This document shows positions 12,201 through 26,482 of a stretch of DNA of 64,000 nt, piece after piece (within the stretch, counting starts at the first letter, position 1; each line of letters begins with the position of its first letter). The notes below the pieces were generated by a model, which saw only the letters and a list, made by a program, of their open reading frames with translations, did no database searches and was not told where the DNA came from. The stretch comes from Mixta hanseatica (GTDB lineage Bacteria > Pseudomonadota > Gammaproteobacteria > Enterobacterales > Enterobacteriaceae), in contig NZ_CP082904.1 in assembly GCF_023517775.1 (NCBI RefSeq), positions 4,238,230 to 4,302,229 of the forward strand, in the 5' to 3' direction. Both the position numbers and the translations under genes were made by a program.

Positions 12201-14069
12201 CTAGATTTCCACCTGCGTGCCCAGCTCAATAACCCGGTTCGGCGGGATCTCGAACTGATCGGGCGCGCGCAACGCATTACGCTGCAAGGCCAGGAACAGT
12301 TTGCCGCGCAGATGCAAATACCACGGGCGCTTGCCGATAATCAGCGATTCATGTGACATAAAGAAAGAAGTTTCTGTCATGCGGCAGTTAAGTCCTTCCA
12401 GGCCGCAGCGGTGGAAAATCTCTTCCATATTAGGCGTTTCCCGCCAGCCGTAGCTGCCTACCACGCGCCAGAACGTCGGCGAAAGCTGTTCAATAGTCAC
12501 GCGACGCACATTATGCACGTAAGGCGCATCTTCGGTGCGCAGCGTCAGCAGCACCACGCGTTCATGCAGCACCTTGTTGTGCTTCAGGTTATGCAGCAGC
12601 GCAAAGGGAATGACATTCAGCGCGCGCGACATATAGACCGCAGTGCCCGGCACGCGTACCGGCGGCGATTTCTCCAGCGAGGCAATCATTGCCTCCAGAG
12701 AATTGCCATGCTCGTGCATGCGGCGCAGCAGACGGAAACGCTCGCTTTTCCAGGTGGTCATGATGATAAACATCGCCAGCCCCAGGCAGAGCGGCAGCCA
12801 GCCACCGGAAAAAATTTTAATCAGGTTGGCCGAGAAAAGCGGAATATCAATGCATAACAGTCCCAGCAGGATTACCCCCACCAGCCAACGATTCCAGTGC
12901 CAGTTTTTGACCGCTACCGTACAGACCAGAATAGATGTCAGGATCATGGTGCCGGTCACGGCGATACCGTAAGCCGCCGCCAGATTACTGGAATGTTCAA
13001 AGCTGATAATTACAATCAGCACCGCATAGTAGAGCAGCCAGTTAATGACCGGGATATAGATCTGGCCAGACTCTTCCTCCGAGGTATGAATAATGCGCAT
13101 CGGCGGCAGATAGCCCAGGCGCACCGCCTGACGCGTCAGAGAAAAGACCCCGGAAATCACTGCCTGGGAGGCGATAACCGTGGCTAACGTCGCCAGAATC
13201 AACATCGGAATCAGCGCCCAGTCCGGCGCCAGCAGGAAGAAGGGATTTTTGATCGCCTCAGGGTGCTCCAACAGCAACGCGCCCTGACCGAAATAGTTCA
13301 GCACCAGCGACGGCACCACGACGCTAAACCAGGCCAGACGAATCGGTATTTTCCCGAAGTGCCCCATATCGGCGTATAACGCTTCCACGCCGGTAATCGA
13401 CAGCACCACCGCGCCCAGCGCAAAGAAAGAAACCTGCTTATATTCAATAAAGAACTGCACTGCCCATGCCGGGTTCAGCGCCTGCAGCACTTCCGGGTTA
13501 TGAAAAATGCTACGCGCGCCCAGCACCGCCAATACGCCAAACCACAGCAGCATCACTGGCGCGAACAGTTTGCCCACCATACCGGTGCCATGTTTCTGAA
13601 TAATAAACAGCAGCGTCAGGACGGTAATCGACAACGGCACAATATAGGCATCCAGCGAGGGCGCCGCGATTTCCAGGCCCTCAATGGCCGACATCACCGA
13701 GATAGCGGGCGTGATCACCACTTCGCCATAAAAGAAACTACCGCCAATCAGCCCCATAATGACCAGCACAGCGGTAGCGCGTCCGCCGGTGTTGCGGCCC
13801 GCCAGCGACATCAGCGTCAGGATCCCGCCCTCTCCGGCATTGTCGGCGCGCATGACGTAGCTGATATATTTCAGTGACACCACCAGAATCAGCAACCAGA
13901 AAATCAGCGATAAAAAGCCAAATACGGCTCCCCGCTCAACGCCGAAACCAAACTGCCCGGACAGACATTCGCGCAGGGTATAAAGCGGACTGGTGCCAAT
14001 ATCCCCGTAAACCACACCTATAGCCGCCAGCGTAACGGCGGCGAGAGGTTGCTTCTTATCAGAGCTCAT
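12201..14069 (-). CDS. kup: Low-affinity potassium transporter Kup
   Basis: Inner-membrane proton-coupled potassium uptake system of the KUP/HAK/KT family. I start at [18 protein letters not shown] because it matches the E. coli start and gives 622 residues, the E. coli length; an in-frame ATG 11 codons upstream seems less likely. About 12 hydrophobic helices fill residues 12-430. The signature [19 protein letters not shown] lies at the N-terminus, and a cytoplasmic C-terminal domain ends in [14 protein letters not shown]. Confidence 0.96.
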   Translation of the reverse strand: MSSDKKQPLAAVTLAAIGVVYGDIGTSPLYTLRECLSGQFGFGVERGAVFGFLSLIFWLLILVVSLKYISYVMRADNAGEGGILTLMSLAGRNTGGRATAVLVIMGLIGGSFFYGEVVITPAISVMSAIEGLEIAAPSLDAYIVPLSITVLTLLFIIQKHGTGMVGKLFAPVMLLWFGVLAVLGARSIFHNPEVLQALNPAWAVQFFIEYKQVSFFALGAVVLSITGVEALYADMGHFGKIPIRLAWFSVVVPSLVLNYFGQGALLLEHPEAIKNPFFLLAPDWALIPMLILATLATVIASQAVISGVFSLTRQAVRLGYLPPMRIIHTSEEESGQIYIPVINWLLYYAVLIVIISFEHSSNLAAAYGIAVTGTMILTSILVCTVAVKNWHWNRWLVGVILLGLLCIDIPLFSANLIKIFSGGWLPLCLGLAMFIIMTTWKSERFRLLRRMHEHGNSLEAMIASLEKSPPVRVPGTAVYMSRALNVIPFALLHNLKHNKVLHERVVLLTLRTEDAPYVHNVRRVTIEQLSPTFWRVVGSYGWRETPNMEEIFHRCGLEGLNCRMTETSFFMSHESLIIGKRPWYLHLRGKLFLALQRNALRAPDQFEIPPNRVIELGTQVEI

Positions 14070-14334
14070 AATGTCATCTTTTGTTGGAGCGAAGTGACGC
14101 ATCGCTGCGCACGGCTCTGGCCATCAAAAAGCGCACAGTATGCCTAATTTTTTGTAAAAACCCACCCCTGGGCCTGAGCAGCTTTCGACAAAATTGGGCA
14201 ATAGCAGCGCCGCTTCACCGTTTCGCGATAAAAAAGCTGACGTCTATCAACGCTTTCAAGCATGATAGCCAGTAATGTTTGCGCTCGCTAATCGGGTATT
14301 GCGTGTGCGGTAGTAACAGGATAATTGACTGATT

Positions 14335-15831
14335 ATGGCTCAACCACATTTACTGGCGGAAAGAATTTCTCGCCTCAGCAATGCGTTAGAAAAAGGCTTA
14401 TATGAACGTCACCATGCTATTCGTCTGTGCCTGTTAGCGGCGCTTAGCGGGGAAAGCGTTTTTCTCCTCGGTCCGCCGGGCATCGCCAAAAGCCTGATCG
14501 CCCGTCGGCTGAAGTTTGCTTTCCAGCACGCGCGCGCGTTTGAATATCTGATGACGCGCTTCTCCACGCCGGAAGAGGTGTTCGGCCCGCTGTCTATTCA
14601 GGCGCTCAAAGATGAAGGCCGCTATCAGCGCCTGACTAAAGGTTATCTCCCCGACGCGGAAATCGTTTTTCTGGATGAGATCTGGAAAGCGGGTCCGGCT
14701 ATTCTCAACACGCTACTTACCGCGATTAACGAACGTCGCTTTCGCAACGGCGATAGCGAAGAACCGATCCCGATGCGGCTGTTGGTCACCGCGTCCAATG
14801 AGCTGCCCGAAGCGGACAGCGGGCTGGAAGCGCTGTATGACCGCATGCTGATCCGTTTGTGGCTGGATAACGTTCATGAAAAGCATAACTTCCGCAATAT
14901 GCTGATCCACCAGCAGGATGAAAATGCGAATCCGGTAGAGCACGCGCTGTGCATTAGCGATGAAGAGTATCAGCAGTGGCAGGCCGGTATATGTCAGGTT
15001 GCGTTGCCGGAGCCGGTATTTGAACTGATTTATCAACTGCGCCAGCGGCTGGAAGGGTTGCCGGATGCGCCCTATATTTCCGATCGGCGCTGGAAAAAGG
15101 CGATACATCTGCTGCAGGCCTGTGCCTTTTTTAGCGGTCGTCAAACCATCGCGCCGGTGGATCTGATCCTGCTAAAAGATTGTCTGTGGCACGATCTGGC
15201 TTCAAAGACGCTGCTGGATCGGGAAATCGATAGCTTAATAACCCAGCAGGCGTGGCAGCAGCAACCGATGCTAATCCGGCTACAGCATATTAAAGCGCGA
15301 CGCCTGACGCTGGCGCAGCAGCACAGCCTCGATCGGGCGATCCAGCTGGAAAAGCATGGCGGTATGTTTAGCCGTAAAGCGCATTATGAACTTCCCGCCT
15401 CGCTGACTGGCGATACGCTGACGCTGATGCTGCAACAGCCGTTAATACTGCATGAGATACAAGTCACTCATGTGGCGATTGCCCACCAGGCGCTGCAACA
15501 GTGGCTGCAAAAAGGCGGCGAAGTGCGCGGCAAGCTGAATGGTATCGGCTTTGCGCAGACGCTGGATTTGCAGGTGGACAGCAGCGATTGCCTGACGTTG
15601 CGCGACGTTAGCCTACAGTCGTCGCGGCTGGCGCAGCCTGGCAACATTGATAACGAAGCGCTGCCGACCGAAATCAGCGAGGCGCTGGACGAGCTGGAAA
15701 ACCAACTGCGTACCCAACGCTCGCTCTTTATTCAGCATCAACGCTGCTTGTTTATCAGCGACGACTGGCTGGCCCGTATTGAAAATAGCCTGCAGGATGT
15801 GGCTGAACAGCTAAAACAAGCCCGACGATGA
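14335..15831 (+). CDS. ravA: MoxR-family AAA+ ATPase RavA
   Basis: AAA+ ATPase that in E. coli works with the VWA protein ViaA and binds the lysine decarboxylase LdcI. The 498-residue product has Walker A GPPGIAKS (residues 46-53), Walker [10 protein letters not shown], a sensor region [22 protein letters not shown], and the helical and beta-barrel (LARA) C-terminal regions. Its stop overlaps the viaA start by four bases. The 265-base region upstream, shared with divergent kup, holds both promoters, but I assigned no hexamers. Confidence 0.93.
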   Translation: MAQPHLLAERISRLSNALEKGLYERHHAIRLCLLAALSGESVFLLGPPGIAKSLIARRLKFAFQHARAFEYLMTRFSTPEEVFGPLSIQALKDEGRYQRLTKGYLPDAEIVFLDEIWKAGPAILNTLLTAINERRFRNGDSEEPIPMRLLVTASNELPEADSGLEALYDRMLIRLWLDNVHEKHNFRNMLIHQQDENANPVEHALCISDEEYQQWQAGICQVALPEPVFELIYQLRQRLEGLPDAPYISDRRWKKAIHLLQACAFFSGRQTIAPVDLILLKDCLWHDLASKTLLDREIDSLITQQAWQQQPMLIRLQHIKARRLTLAQQHSLDRAIQLEKHGGMFSRKAHYELPASLTGDTLTLMLQQPLILHEIQVTHVAIAHQALQQWLQKGGEVRGKLNGIGFAQTLDLQVDSSDCLTLRDVSLQSSRLAQPGNIDNEALPTEISEALDELENQLRTQRSLFIQHQRCLFISDDWLARIENSLQDVAEQLKQARR

Positions 15832-17288
15832 TCTCTCTGGATGCGCTTAGCGCCCTGCTGTCGGTTAGCCAGGGGGATCTGGTCGAAGATCTGGTGATTG
15901 CCCTTCTGGCTTCGCCGCAGCTGGTACTGTTTTTTGAAAAATTCCCCGGCATGAAGCAGGCGCTCATGCGCGATATGCCGCGCAGGAAGGCAGAAATCGC
16001 TGAGCATCTAAAGGCCACGCCGGTACCCGTGACGCTGAATCAGGAATTTAAGCTGTTTCAGCACTATCAAACCCTTGATGCGCCGCAGTTTACCGCGGCC
16101 TTGCCTGCTCTGTTAAACAATCTGGTTAAGCTGGCTTCGCCTTTTGCCGGGCAGGCGCAGAGACTGGCTGACCATAGCGATGGTCAGCAAATAAGCCCGG
16201 CGCAGCATATACTTTTTCTTCAGCGCTGGCGGCTCAGCCTGACGTTACAAACCATGACGCTGAATGAGCAGCTGCTGGAGGAACAGCAGGAAGCGCTGCT
16301 GGCGGAACTGCAGCAGCGTATGGCGCTTAGCGGGCAGCTGGCGCCGCTACTGGCGGAAAACGAGGACGCCTCCGCTGGTCGCCTGTGGGATATGAGCGCC
16401 GCGCCGTTACAGCACCACGATTATCAGAAGCTAGTGGAGTATGGCGAGTTCCTTGCCGGACAGCCGGAACTGATAAAACTGGCTCAGCAGTTGGGCCGCA
16501 GCCGCGCGGCAAAAGCGGTTCCTGCCGAAGAGATGCCGCAGGAAGCGCTGCCTCGACAGATGCGCGAGCCCGCCAGCGTGCCGGAAGAAGTAAATGGCCT
16601 GCATCAAAGCGAAGATGTGCTGCGACTGTTGCCTGCCGAGCTGGCGACGCTGGGCATCAATGAGCTGGAGCTGGAATTTTACCGGCGGCTGGTAGAGAAA
16701 CGCCTGCTGACCTATCGTCTGCAGGGTGAAAGCTGGCATGAAAAAATAACGCAGCGCCCGGTCACACATCAGCAACAGGAAGCCTGCCCACGCGGCCCTT
16801 TTATTGTCTGCGTAGATACCTCGGGTTCTATGGGCGGTTTTAATGAGCGCTGCGCAAAGGCCTTCTGTCTGGCGCTGCTCAAAGTGGCGCTGGCTGACCA
16901 ACGCCGCTGCCACATCATGCTGTTCGCGCATCAGGTGGTGAGCTATGAACTGACGGCGGAGGACGGTATCGCTCAGGCAATTCGCTTTCTTAACCAACGC
17001 TTTCGCGGCGGCACCGATCTCGCCGCCTGTCTGGAAGCGGTGCTGCAACGCCTGCAGACCAAAGCCTGGCAGGATGCGGATGCGGTGATCGTCTCAGACT
17101 TTATTGCTCAGCGGCTGCCGGATGCGCTGGTTAAAACTCTCCGGCAACAGCAACAACAACAGCAACAGCGCTTTCATGCCGTCGCCCTGTCAGCGCACGG
17201 GAAACCGGGCATTCTGCGTATTTTCGATCATATCTGGCGCTTCGATACCGGTCTGAAGCAGCGTCTGCTGCGTCGCTGGAAGCGTTAG
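15828..17288 (+). CDS. viaA: VWA-domain protein ViaA
   Basis: Partner of RavA that stimulates its ATPase; in E. coli the pair is linked to respiratory complexes and aminoglycoside sensitivity. The 486-residue protein has an N-terminal helical region and a C-terminal von Willebrand factor A domain with the metal-binding motif DTSGSMGG near residue 329 and the [12 protein letters not shown] segment. A run of eight glutamines encoded by CAA/CAG repeats (about 17144-17170) lies in the VWA domain. The start overlaps ravA by four bases. Confidence 0.92.
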   Translation: MISLDALSALLSVSQGDLVEDLVIALLASPQLVLFFEKFPGMKQALMRDMPRRKAEIAEHLKATPVPVTLNQEFKLFQHYQTLDAPQFTAALPALLNNLVKLASPFAGQAQRLADHSDGQQISPAQHILFLQRWRLSLTLQTMTLNEQLLEEQQEALLAELQQRMALSGQLAPLLAENEDASAGRLWDMSAAPLQHHDYQKLVEYGEFLAGQPELIKLAQQLGRSRAAKAVPAEEMPQEALPRQMREPASVPEEVNGLHQSEDVLRLLPAELATLGINELELEFYRRLVEKRLLTYRLQGESWHEKITQRPVTHQQQEACPRGPFIVCVDTSGSMGGFNERCAKAFCLALLKVALADQRRCHIMLFAHQVVSYELTAEDGIAQAIRFLNQRFRGGTDLAACLEAVLQRLQTKAWQDADAVIVSDFIAQRLPDALVKTLRQQQQQQQQRFHAVALSAHGKPGILRIFDHIWRFDTGLKQRLLRRWKR

Positions 17289-17413
17289 CCCCGCCGGTAG
17301 ATTGCCTTTGCTTTCCGTCTCTTCAACGGTAGGATGCCTCAGGCCAGTCGGGCATATTTTCCGGCTCAGCCAACGTCTCTTCTTCTTATACTTAACCCAT
17401 CATGGAGCGTAAC

Positions 17414-17875
17414 GTGGCAGAAACGCTACAACTTGATAATCTGGATCGCGGTATCCTTAATGCGCTGCTGGATAATGCCCGTACCGCCTATGCCGAACTG
17501 GCCAAACAATTTAACGTTAGCCCCGGTACCATTCATGTGCGGGTAGAGAAAATGCGTCAGGCCGGCATTATCAAAGGTACGCGCGTAGAGATCGATCCCA
17601 AACGTCTGGGTTATGACGTCTGTTGCTTTATCGGCATTATTCTAAAAAGCGCCCGCGATTATCCAGCGGCGCTGGCCAAACTGGAAGCGCTGGATGAAGT
17701 GGTTGAAGCCTGGTATACCACCGGTCACTACAGCATCTTTATTAAGGTCATGTGCCGATCGATCGATGCTCTGCAGTTGGTGCTTATCAACAAGATCCAG
17801 ACCATTGACGAAATCCAGTCCACCGAAACCCTGATCTCGTTACAGAACCCGATCATGCGCACCATTAAGCCCTGA
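17414..17875 (+). CDS. asnC: Lrp/AsnC-family transcriptional regulator AsnC
   Basis: Asparagine-responsive regulator, in E. coli the activator of asnA. I choose the GTG at 17414 because GGAG sits six bases upstream and the 153-residue product matches the E. coli length; an ATG 12 bases earlier lacks a binding site. The N-terminal helix-turn-helix reads ARTAYAELAKQFNVSPGTIHVRVEKM, and a RAM effector domain follows. The usual neighbour asnA is absent: viaA ends only 125 bases upstream. Confidence 0.9.
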   Translation: MAETLQLDNLDRGILNALLDNARTAYAELAKQFNVSPGTIHVRVEKMRQAGIIKGTRVEIDPKRLGYDVCCFIGIILKSARDYPAALAKLEALDEVVEAWYTTGHYSIFIKVMCRSIDALQLVLINKIQTIDEIQSTETLISLQNPIMRTIKP

Positions 17876-17953
17876 GCTGTGCATAACCTTATCCCGATCG
17901 TGGAGCCGCGCCAGACCGGCGGATCCACGCATTAACCCACATTAATCTTCCTG

Positions 17954-17993
17954 TTTTCCACAGGTAGATCCCAGCCTGATCACAGCGTACAAT
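17954..17993 (+). promoter_or_regulatory. mioC promoter with DnaA-box-like site
   Basis: TTTTCCACA at 17954-17962 differs by one base from the DnaA box TTATCCACA. A -10 like TACAAT lies at 17988-17993, 38 bases before the mioC ATG. In E. coli the mioC promoter is repressed by DnaA and transcribes towards oriC, so this arrangement fits. The -35 is weak. Confidence 0.55.
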
Positions 17994-18030
17994 GCTCGCT
18001 CTTGATAGCAGCGCGTTGCAGGATCGCACT

Positions 18031-18471
18031 ATGGCAGATATCACTCTTATTAGCGGCAGCACTCTTGGCAGTGCGGAATATGTTGCCGAACATCTGGCTG
18101 ACAAGCTGGAAGAAGCGGGTTTTTCAACCGAGACGCTGCACGGCCCAACGCTGGATGAACTTTCCTTACAGGGTTTATGGCTGATCGTCAGTTCTACGCA
18201 TGGCGCTGGCGAGCTGCCGGATAATCTGCAGCCTTTATATGAAACGCTGGAACAGCAGCGTCCGGATCTTTCCGACCTGCGCTTTGGCGCAATCGGCATC
18301 GGCAACCGTGAATACGATCTTTTTTGCGGCGCCATTAAGCAGTTTGAGCAGCTGATCGTTAGCCTGGGAGCAAAACGCATCGGCGAGCGGCTGGAAATTG
18401 ATGTCCTTGAGCATGAGATCCCGGAAGATCCGGCAGAGGTCTGGTTAGAAAACTGGCGCTCACTGCTGTAA
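18031..18471 (+). CDS. mioC: Flavodoxin-like protein MioC
   Basis: FMN-binding flavodoxin-fold protein encoded next to oriC; E. coli MioC has been linked to biotin synthase activity in vitro. The start at MADITLISGSTLG is set by homology and gives 146 residues. The phosphate-binding loop SGSTLGSAEY is at residues 8-17 and the flavin-contacting segments STHGAGELPDN and GIGNREYDLFCGA follow. Transcription runs into oriC. Confidence 0.94.
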   Translation: MADITLISGSTLGSAEYVAEHLADKLEEAGFSTETLHGPTLDELSLQGLWLIVSSTHGAGELPDNLQPLYETLEQQRPDLSDLRFGAIGIGNREYDLFCGAIKQFEQLIVSLGAKRIGERLEIDVLEHEIPEDPAEVWLENWRSLL

Positions 18472-18477
18472 AAGGCG

Positions 18478-18914
18478 CGATCGAAGCTGGGATCTCCGCC
18501 CTTTTTTCGGTTGATCCCCAGCTTTTTGCACTGTTTTTACCTCAGGATCTTGCGGCAACCTGTGGATAACCATGCTTGAAAGGGTCTGATAACCGGTAGT
18601 TATCCAAAGTATAACCCTTGGTTCTTTTTTCAGCTGTGGATAAGATGCCATTTAGATCCCAGCTTATACGGATCAGGATCACCGATCATTCACAGCTAAT
18701 GATCCTCAACAACTGATTGATCTGCTAAGCAAAGGTAGGCTTATCCACAGAAACTGGCGATCCTAATAAGAGATCTAACAAAGAGATCCTTTAAAGAATA
18801 AAGATCTTCTATTAAATACCCTGCGATCCCAGCCCTTTCGTCACGCTATGAATTTGAGTAGAATCCACGCCCCAGGGCAATGATCCCTGATCGAACACTA
18901 ACGAGGTATTTCCC
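18478..18914. other. oriC: Chromosomal replication origin oriC
   Basis: The 443 bases between mioC and mnmG have the enterobacterial oriC layout. DnaA boxes: TGTGGATAA at 18561-18569 (R4), TTATCCAAA at 18600-18608 (R3), TGTGGATAA at 18635-18643 (R2) and TTATCCACA at 18741-18749 (R1). Three 13-mers form the unwinding element: CTAATAAGAGATC (18763-18775), TAACAAAGAGATC (18776-18788) and AAGAATAAAGATC (18794-18806), followed by AT-rich DNA. At least 15 GATC sites are spread over the region, as expected for Dam/SeqA control. An IHF-like GATCAA-N4-TTG lies on the minus strand near 18714-18726. Confidence 0.96.
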
Positions 18915-20804
18915 ATGTTTTATCCCGATCCTTTTGACGTCATCGTCATTGGCGGTGGTCATGCAGGCACTGAAGCCGCTATGGCTGCGGCCCGGATGGG
19001 TCAACAAACGCTGCTGTTAACCCATAACATCGATACGCTGGGACAAATGTCCTGTAATCCGGCGATCGGCGGCATCGGAAAGGGACATCTGGTGAAAGAA
19101 GTGGATGCGATGGGCGGCCTGATGGCCAGCGCGATCGATCGTGCCGGCATCCAGTTTAGGATACTAAACGCAAGCAAAGGACCGGCGGTTCGCGCTACTC
19201 GCGCCCAGGCAGACCGGGTGTTGTATCGTCAGGCGGTACGCACTGCGCTGGAGAATCAGCCTAACCTGATGATCTTCCAACAGGCGGTAGAGGATCTGAT
19301 CGTGGAAAACGATCGGGTAGTCGGCGCCGTGACCCAAATGGGGCTGAAATTTCGCGCTCGTGCGGTGGTGCTGACGGTAGGCACCTTCCTTGACGGCAAA
19401 ATCCATATCGGCCTCGATAATTACAGCGGTGGCCGCGCAGGCGATCCGCCATCCATTCCGCTGGCGCGCCGTTTGCGTGAACTGCCGCTGCGTGTCAGCC
19501 GTCTGAAAACCGGTACGCCGCCACGTATCGACGCCCGCACCATCGATTTTAGCGTGCTGGCTCCGCAGTATGGCGACGACCCAATGCCGGTCTTCTCGTT
19601 TATGGGCGATGCTGCGCAGCATCCACAGCAGGTGCCCTGCTACATCACCCATACCAATGAGCAGACGCACGAGGTGATCCGCAATAACCTCGATCGTAGC
19701 CCGATGTATGCTGGCGTGATCGAAGGGATCGGCCCGCGTTACTGCCCGTCGATCGAAGATAAGGTGATGCGCTTTGCCGATCGTAACGCGCATCAGATCT
19801 TTCTTGAGCCGGAAGGGTTGACCAGCAACGAAATTTATCCGAACGGTATTTCGACCAGCCTGCCGTTTGACGTACAGATGCAAATCGTACGTTCAATGAA
19901 AGGGATGGAGAATGCGAAGATTGTGCGTCCGGGTTATGCGATTGAGTACGATTTCTTCGATCCGCGCGATTTAAAACCGACGCTGGAAAGCAAATTTATC
20001 CAGGGCCTGTTCTTTGCCGGACAGATTAACGGCACTACCGGTTACGAAGAAGCTGCGGCACAGGGCATGCTGGCGGGCCTGAACGCGGGTCGTCTCTCTG
20101 CTGAGAAAGAGACTTGGGCGCCGCGTCGCGATCAGGCTTACCTTGGCGTACTGGTTGACGATCTTTGCACCCTCGGCACCAAAGAGCCGTACCGCATGTT
20201 TACCTCACGCGCGGAATATCGCTTGATGCTGCGCGAGGACAACGCCGATCTGCGTCTGACGGAAACCGCACGCGAGCTGGGCCTGGTTGATGATGCCCGC
20301 TGGGCGCGATTCAATCAGAAACTGGAAAGCATTGAGCTTGAGCGTCAGCGCCTGCGTGATATCCACGTCCATCCTAAATCTGTGGATGTGGCGCTGGTGA
20401 ATGCTGCGTTGAATACGCCGCTGACGAAAGAAGCGAGCGGCGAAGATCTGCTGCGCCGCCCTGAGCTGACCTATCAGCGTTTGATGGAGCTGGAAGGCTT
20501 TGGTCCGGGCCTGGCCGATGCGCAGGCTGCCGAGCAGGTTGAAATACAGGTTAAATATGAAGGCTATATTGCTCGTCAGCAGGAAGAGATAGATCGTCAA
20601 CAGCGCAATGAAAATACGCTGTTGCCGGTGGATCTGGATTATCGCAACGTTAACGGCCTGTCGAATGAAGTGATCGCCAAACTCAACGATCACAAACCCA
20701 GCTCGATTGGCCAGGCGTCACGTATTTCCGGTATTACGCCAGCGGCAATCTCTATCCTACTGATTTATTTGAAAAAGCAAGGCCTGCTGCGTAAAAGCGC
20801 CTGA
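18915..20804 (+). CDS. mnmG: tRNA uridine 5-carboxymethylaminomethyl modification enzyme MnmG (GidA)
   Basis: FAD-dependent subunit of the MnmEG complex that modifies U34 in several tRNAs. The 629-residue protein opens with [20 protein letters not shown], whose GGGHAG is the FAD-binding motif. It has the GidA signatures [11 protein letters not shown] and [15 protein letters not shown] and a C-terminal helical domain that binds MnmE. It is the first gene to the right of oriC, as in E. coli. Its partner mnmE is at 59-61 kb. Confidence 0.98.
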   Translation: MFYPDPFDVIVIGGGHAGTEAAMAAARMGQQTLLLTHNIDTLGQMSCNPAIGGIGKGHLVKEVDAMGGLMASAIDRAGIQFRILNASKGPAVRATRAQADRVLYRQAVRTALENQPNLMIFQQAVEDLIVENDRVVGAVTQMGLKFRARAVVLTVGTFLDGKIHIGLDNYSGGRAGDPPSIPLARRLRELPLRVSRLKTGTPPRIDARTIDFSVLAPQYGDDPMPVFSFMGDAAQHPQQVPCYITHTNEQTHEVIRNNLDRSPMYAGVIEGIGPRYCPSIEDKVMRFADRNAHQIFLEPEGLTSNEIYPNGISTSLPFDVQMQIVRSMKGMENAKIVRPGYAIEYDFFDPRDLKPTLESKFIQGLFFAGQINGTTGYEEAAAQGMLAGLNAGRLSAEKETWAPRRDQAYLGVLVDDLCTLGTKEPYRMFTSRAEYRLMLREDNADLRLTETARELGLVDDARWARFNQKLESIELERQRLRDIHVHPKSVDVALVNAALNTPLTKEASGEDLLRRPELTYQRLMELEGFGPGLADAQAAEQVEIQVKYEGYIARQQEEIDRQQRNENTLLPVDLDYRNVNGLSNEVIAKLNDHKPSSIGQASRISGITPAAISILLIYLKKQGLLRKSA

Positions 20805-20806
20805 TG

Positions 20807-20833
20807 ATAAGGCGGGAAACCGCCTTATTTTCA
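20807..20833 (+). terminator. Hairpin after mnmG
   Basis: AAGGCGG (20809-20815) pairs with CCGCCTT (20820-20826) over a four-base loop, followed by ATTTTC. It lies five bases after the mnmG stop. The U-run is short, so read-through into rsmG is likely. Confidence 0.55.
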
Positions 20834-20905
20834 CTGGCTAACGCGCACGGTCGGCGAGATTTTTCTGTCAAAAGCCTGCCCCGCCTTTAGCGACTGGAAT
20901 ATTTT

Positions 20906-21523
20906 GTGATTAATAAACTGACTCAACTGCTCAGCGCAGCCAGCATTTCTCTGTCCGATCAGCAAAAACAGCAGCTGGTTGGCTATGTTGAACTGCTGCA
21001 TAAGTGGAACAAAGCCTACAACCTCACCTCGGTGCGCGATCCGCAAGAGATGCTGGTGCGCCATATTCTCGACAGCATTGTGGTCAACCCCGCGCTGACC
21101 GGCAACCGTTTTATTGATGTCGGTACCGGACCGGGTTTACCGGGTGTGCCGTTGGCGATAGTGCGTCCTGATGCCCATTTCACCCTGCTGGATAGCCTTG
21201 GCAAGCGCATACGCTTTTTGCGCCAGGTGCAGTTTTCATTGGGCTTGCAGAACATCGAGCCGGTACAAAGCCGGGTAGAAGACTTTAACGGTGAACCTGC
21301 TTTTGACGGCGCTATTAGTCGGGCGTTTGCCTCACTGAGCGATATGGTGAACTGGTGTCACCATCTTCCCGGCAGGGAAGGGCGCTTTTATGCGCTGAAA
21401 GGGCAGCTTCCCGCAGATGAAATTGCCGCATTGCCGCCGCAATTTAAGGTAACGGATATTGTAGCGTTGAACGTTCCGCAGCTGGAAGGCGAGCGACACC
21501 TGGTGATTATTCAGGCACTTTAG
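20906..21523 (+). CDS. rsmG: 16S rRNA (guanine527-N7)-methyltransferase RsmG (GidB)
   Basis: SAM-dependent methyltransferase acting on G527 of 16S rRNA; loss gives low-level streptomycin resistance in several bacteria. The 205-residue protein has the SAM motif [17 protein letters not shown] and the GidB signature [13 protein letters not shown]. The start codon is GTG, placed to match the E. coli N-terminus (INKLTQLL). It lies 101 bases after mnmG. Confidence 0.95.
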   Translation: MINKLTQLLSAASISLSDQQKQQLVGYVELLHKWNKAYNLTSVRDPQEMLVRHILDSIVVNPALTGNRFIDVGTGPGLPGVPLAIVRPDAHFTLLDSLGKRIRFLRQVQFSLGLQNIEPVQSRVEDFNGEPAFDGAISRAFASLSDMVNWCHHLPGREGRFYALKGQLPADEIAALPPQFKVTDIVALNVPQLEGERHLVIIQAL

Positions 21524-22233
21524 CTTTTTGTGCCATTCGGTAATCGCTGGAGGGCACTTCTACCCGCGCGTCAGTGGTTAAAAAATGGCCGTTTGATTCG
21601 CTTTGTTTTTACTATTTTCTGGCAGCTTTTGTTGCACAGGCGTTAAATGAGCGCGTAGTCATTATCTGAAACTTCCTGTAATATTTAACCTTAATTTTAC
21701 AAATGTTTATCATGGTGATCACGTAGTTAACGCGCAATATGCCAATAAATAGTCACTGTTGAAAATATATCGACTTTATCACTCAACCGAAGTAACGATA
21801 TATTGTTGTCGAAAGTTTTAATCGTGCTGTCAAATTACGCTATTTATTATCGATCAAGGCATAATAATCGTTTATTTTTCTTATGTTGTTAAAATATAAC
21901 GTTTTTTATCTTTGTCTGGAGAGGTTTTCTAAGATTATTCCTGCGTATTTTGTCAGCATTATATTAATGAAATGTGATCTAACGCACGCTTTATGAGCGC
22001 AAATTTGACGGAATTGTTGTAATAAGCAGGTCGTTTCCTTAAGAAGCGACTTTTAAAAAATAGGCCTGTCGAAAGAAATTTAAATAATTGTTCACCTTTT
22101 CGCTACTTATCGATTGAAATCGCAGGTGCGGCCCGTATAATTTGCTCGTTTTTTGCTGCTTGACTCAAAAGAGCAAAGGCAGTTTTATACGACACGCGAC
22201 ATACCCCGAACGGGGCAGGAGAGTTTCAGCGTC
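21524..22233 (+). promoter_or_regulatory. AT-rich rsmG-atpI spacer with atp operon promoter
   Basis: About 710 bases without a supportable gene. The middle part is strongly AT-rich. Close to atpI a good sigma-70 promoter is visible: -35 TTGACT at 22160-22165 and -10 TTTTAT at 22183-22188 with a 17-base spacer, about 45 bases before the atpI ATG. It probably drives atpIBEFHAGDC. I see no RNA gene or repeat in the rest. Confidence 0.65.
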
Positions 22234-23444
<1,211 letters not shown>

Positions 23445-23475
23445 TTTTTTATTAACACAACTGCGTTTTAACTGA

Positions 23476-23774
<299 letters not shown>

Positions 23775-23855
23775 TAAGCCTCAGACGATGAGCAGATTCT
23801 GCAGGTTGTCTTCGATAACGGCAGAGTAAGTTAACTTAACAAGAGGCATTGTGCT

Positions 23856-24326
23856 GTGAACCTTAACGCAACAATCCTCGGCCAGGCCATCGCGTTCGTC
23901 CTGTTTGTCCTGTTCTGCATGAAGTACGTATGGCCGCCGATTATGGCTGCCATCGAAAAGCGCCAGAAAGAAGTCGCTGAAGGCCTTGCTTCTGCAGAAC
24001 GCGCCAAAAAAGATTTGGATCTCGCACAGGCAACTGCGACCGACCAGCTGAAAAAAGCGAAAGAAGAAGCTCAGGTTATCATCGAGCAGGCGAACAAACG
24101 TCGCGCTCAGATCCTGGACGAAGTGAAAGCTGAAGCTGAGCAGGAACGTAACAAGATCGTGGCACAGGCGCAGGCGGAAATTGACGCCGAGCGTAAACGT
24201 GCTCGTGAAGAGTTGCGTAAGCAAGTCGCGATGCTGGCTGTGGCCGGCGCCGAGAAAATCATCGAACGTTCCGTGGATGAAGCTGCTAACAGCGACATCG
24301 TAGATAAACTGGTCGCTGAACTGTAA
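23856..24326 (+). CDS. atpF: ATP synthase F0 subunit b
   Basis: Peripheral stalk subunit that links F0 to F1 as a dimer. The 156-residue protein has one N-terminal membrane helix (about residues 5-25) and then a long charged coiled coil rich in Ala, Lys and Glu. The start codon is GTG, as in E. coli. It lies 119 bases after atpE and 14 before atpH. Confidence 0.97.
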   Translation: MNLNATILGQAIAFVLFVLFCMKYVWPPIMAAIEKRQKEVAEGLASAERAKKDLDLAQATATDQLKKAKEEAQVIIEQANKRRAQILDEVKAEAEQERNKIVAQAQAEIDAERKRAREELRKQVAMLAVAGAEKIIERSVDEAANSDIVDKLVAEL

Positions 24327-24340
24327 GGAGGGAGGGGCTG

Positions 24341-24874
24341 ATGTCTGAACTAATTACTGTAGCTCGCCCCTACGCCAAAGCAGCTTTTGACTTTGCCGTT
24401 GAGCATCAAAGCATCGATCGTTGGCAGCAAATGCTGACCTTCGCGGCAGTTGTCGCCAGCAACGAACAGATGGCCGAATTGCTTTCCGGTGCTTTGGCAC
24501 CGGAAACCTTATCTGCCTCGTTCATCGCAGTCTGTGGTGACCAACTCGACGAAGCAGGTCAGAACCTTATCAAGGTTATGGCAGAAAACGGACGTTTGTC
24601 CGCGCTGCCGGCAGTACTGGAGCAGTACATCCACCTGCGTGACGCCTGGGAGGCGACCGCGGAAGTGGATGTCATCTCTGCCAGTGCGCTGAGCGACGAG
24701 CAGCTGACTAAAATCAGCACCGCAATGGAAAAGCGTCTGTCACGCAAAGTTAAGCTGAATTGCAAAATCGATAAGTCTGTAATGGCAGGCGTTATCATCC
24801 AGGCGGGTGATATGGTCATTGACGGTAGCGTACGCGGCCGTCTTGAGCGTCTGGCAGACGTCTTGCAGTCTTAA
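24341..24874 (+). CDS. atpH: ATP synthase F1 subunit delta
   Basis: Sits on top of F1 and binds subunit b, holding the stator. The 177-residue protein has the OSCP/delta signature in the N-terminal helical domain ([14 protein letters not shown]) and the conserved C-terminal [41 protein letters not shown] just before the ATG supplies a strong ribosome-binding site. Confidence 0.97.
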   Translation: MSELITVARPYAKAAFDFAVEHQSIDRWQQMLTFAAVVASNEQMAELLSGALAPETLSASFIAVCGDQLDEAGQNLIKVMAENGRLSALPAVLEQYIHLRDAWEATAEVDVISASALSDEQLTKISTAMEKRLSRKVKLNCKIDKSVMAGVIIQAGDMVIDGSVRGRLERLADVLQS

Positions 24875-24888
24875 GGGGACTGGAGCAT

Positions 24889-26430
<1,542 letters not shown>

Positions 26431-26482
26431 TGTCTGGCGGCTTGTCTGAAAAGGCAGGCCGCAAGGCTTTGAGGAGAAGCTA

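Noticed and set aside
17402..17413. ATG start for asnC four codons upstream of the chosen GTG
   Set aside because: No ribosome-binding site before it, and the GTG has GGAG at the right spacing and gives the family length.
18994..20693. Antisense frames over mnmG
   Set aside because: Explained by mnmG codon usage; nothing on the minus strand resembles a gene.
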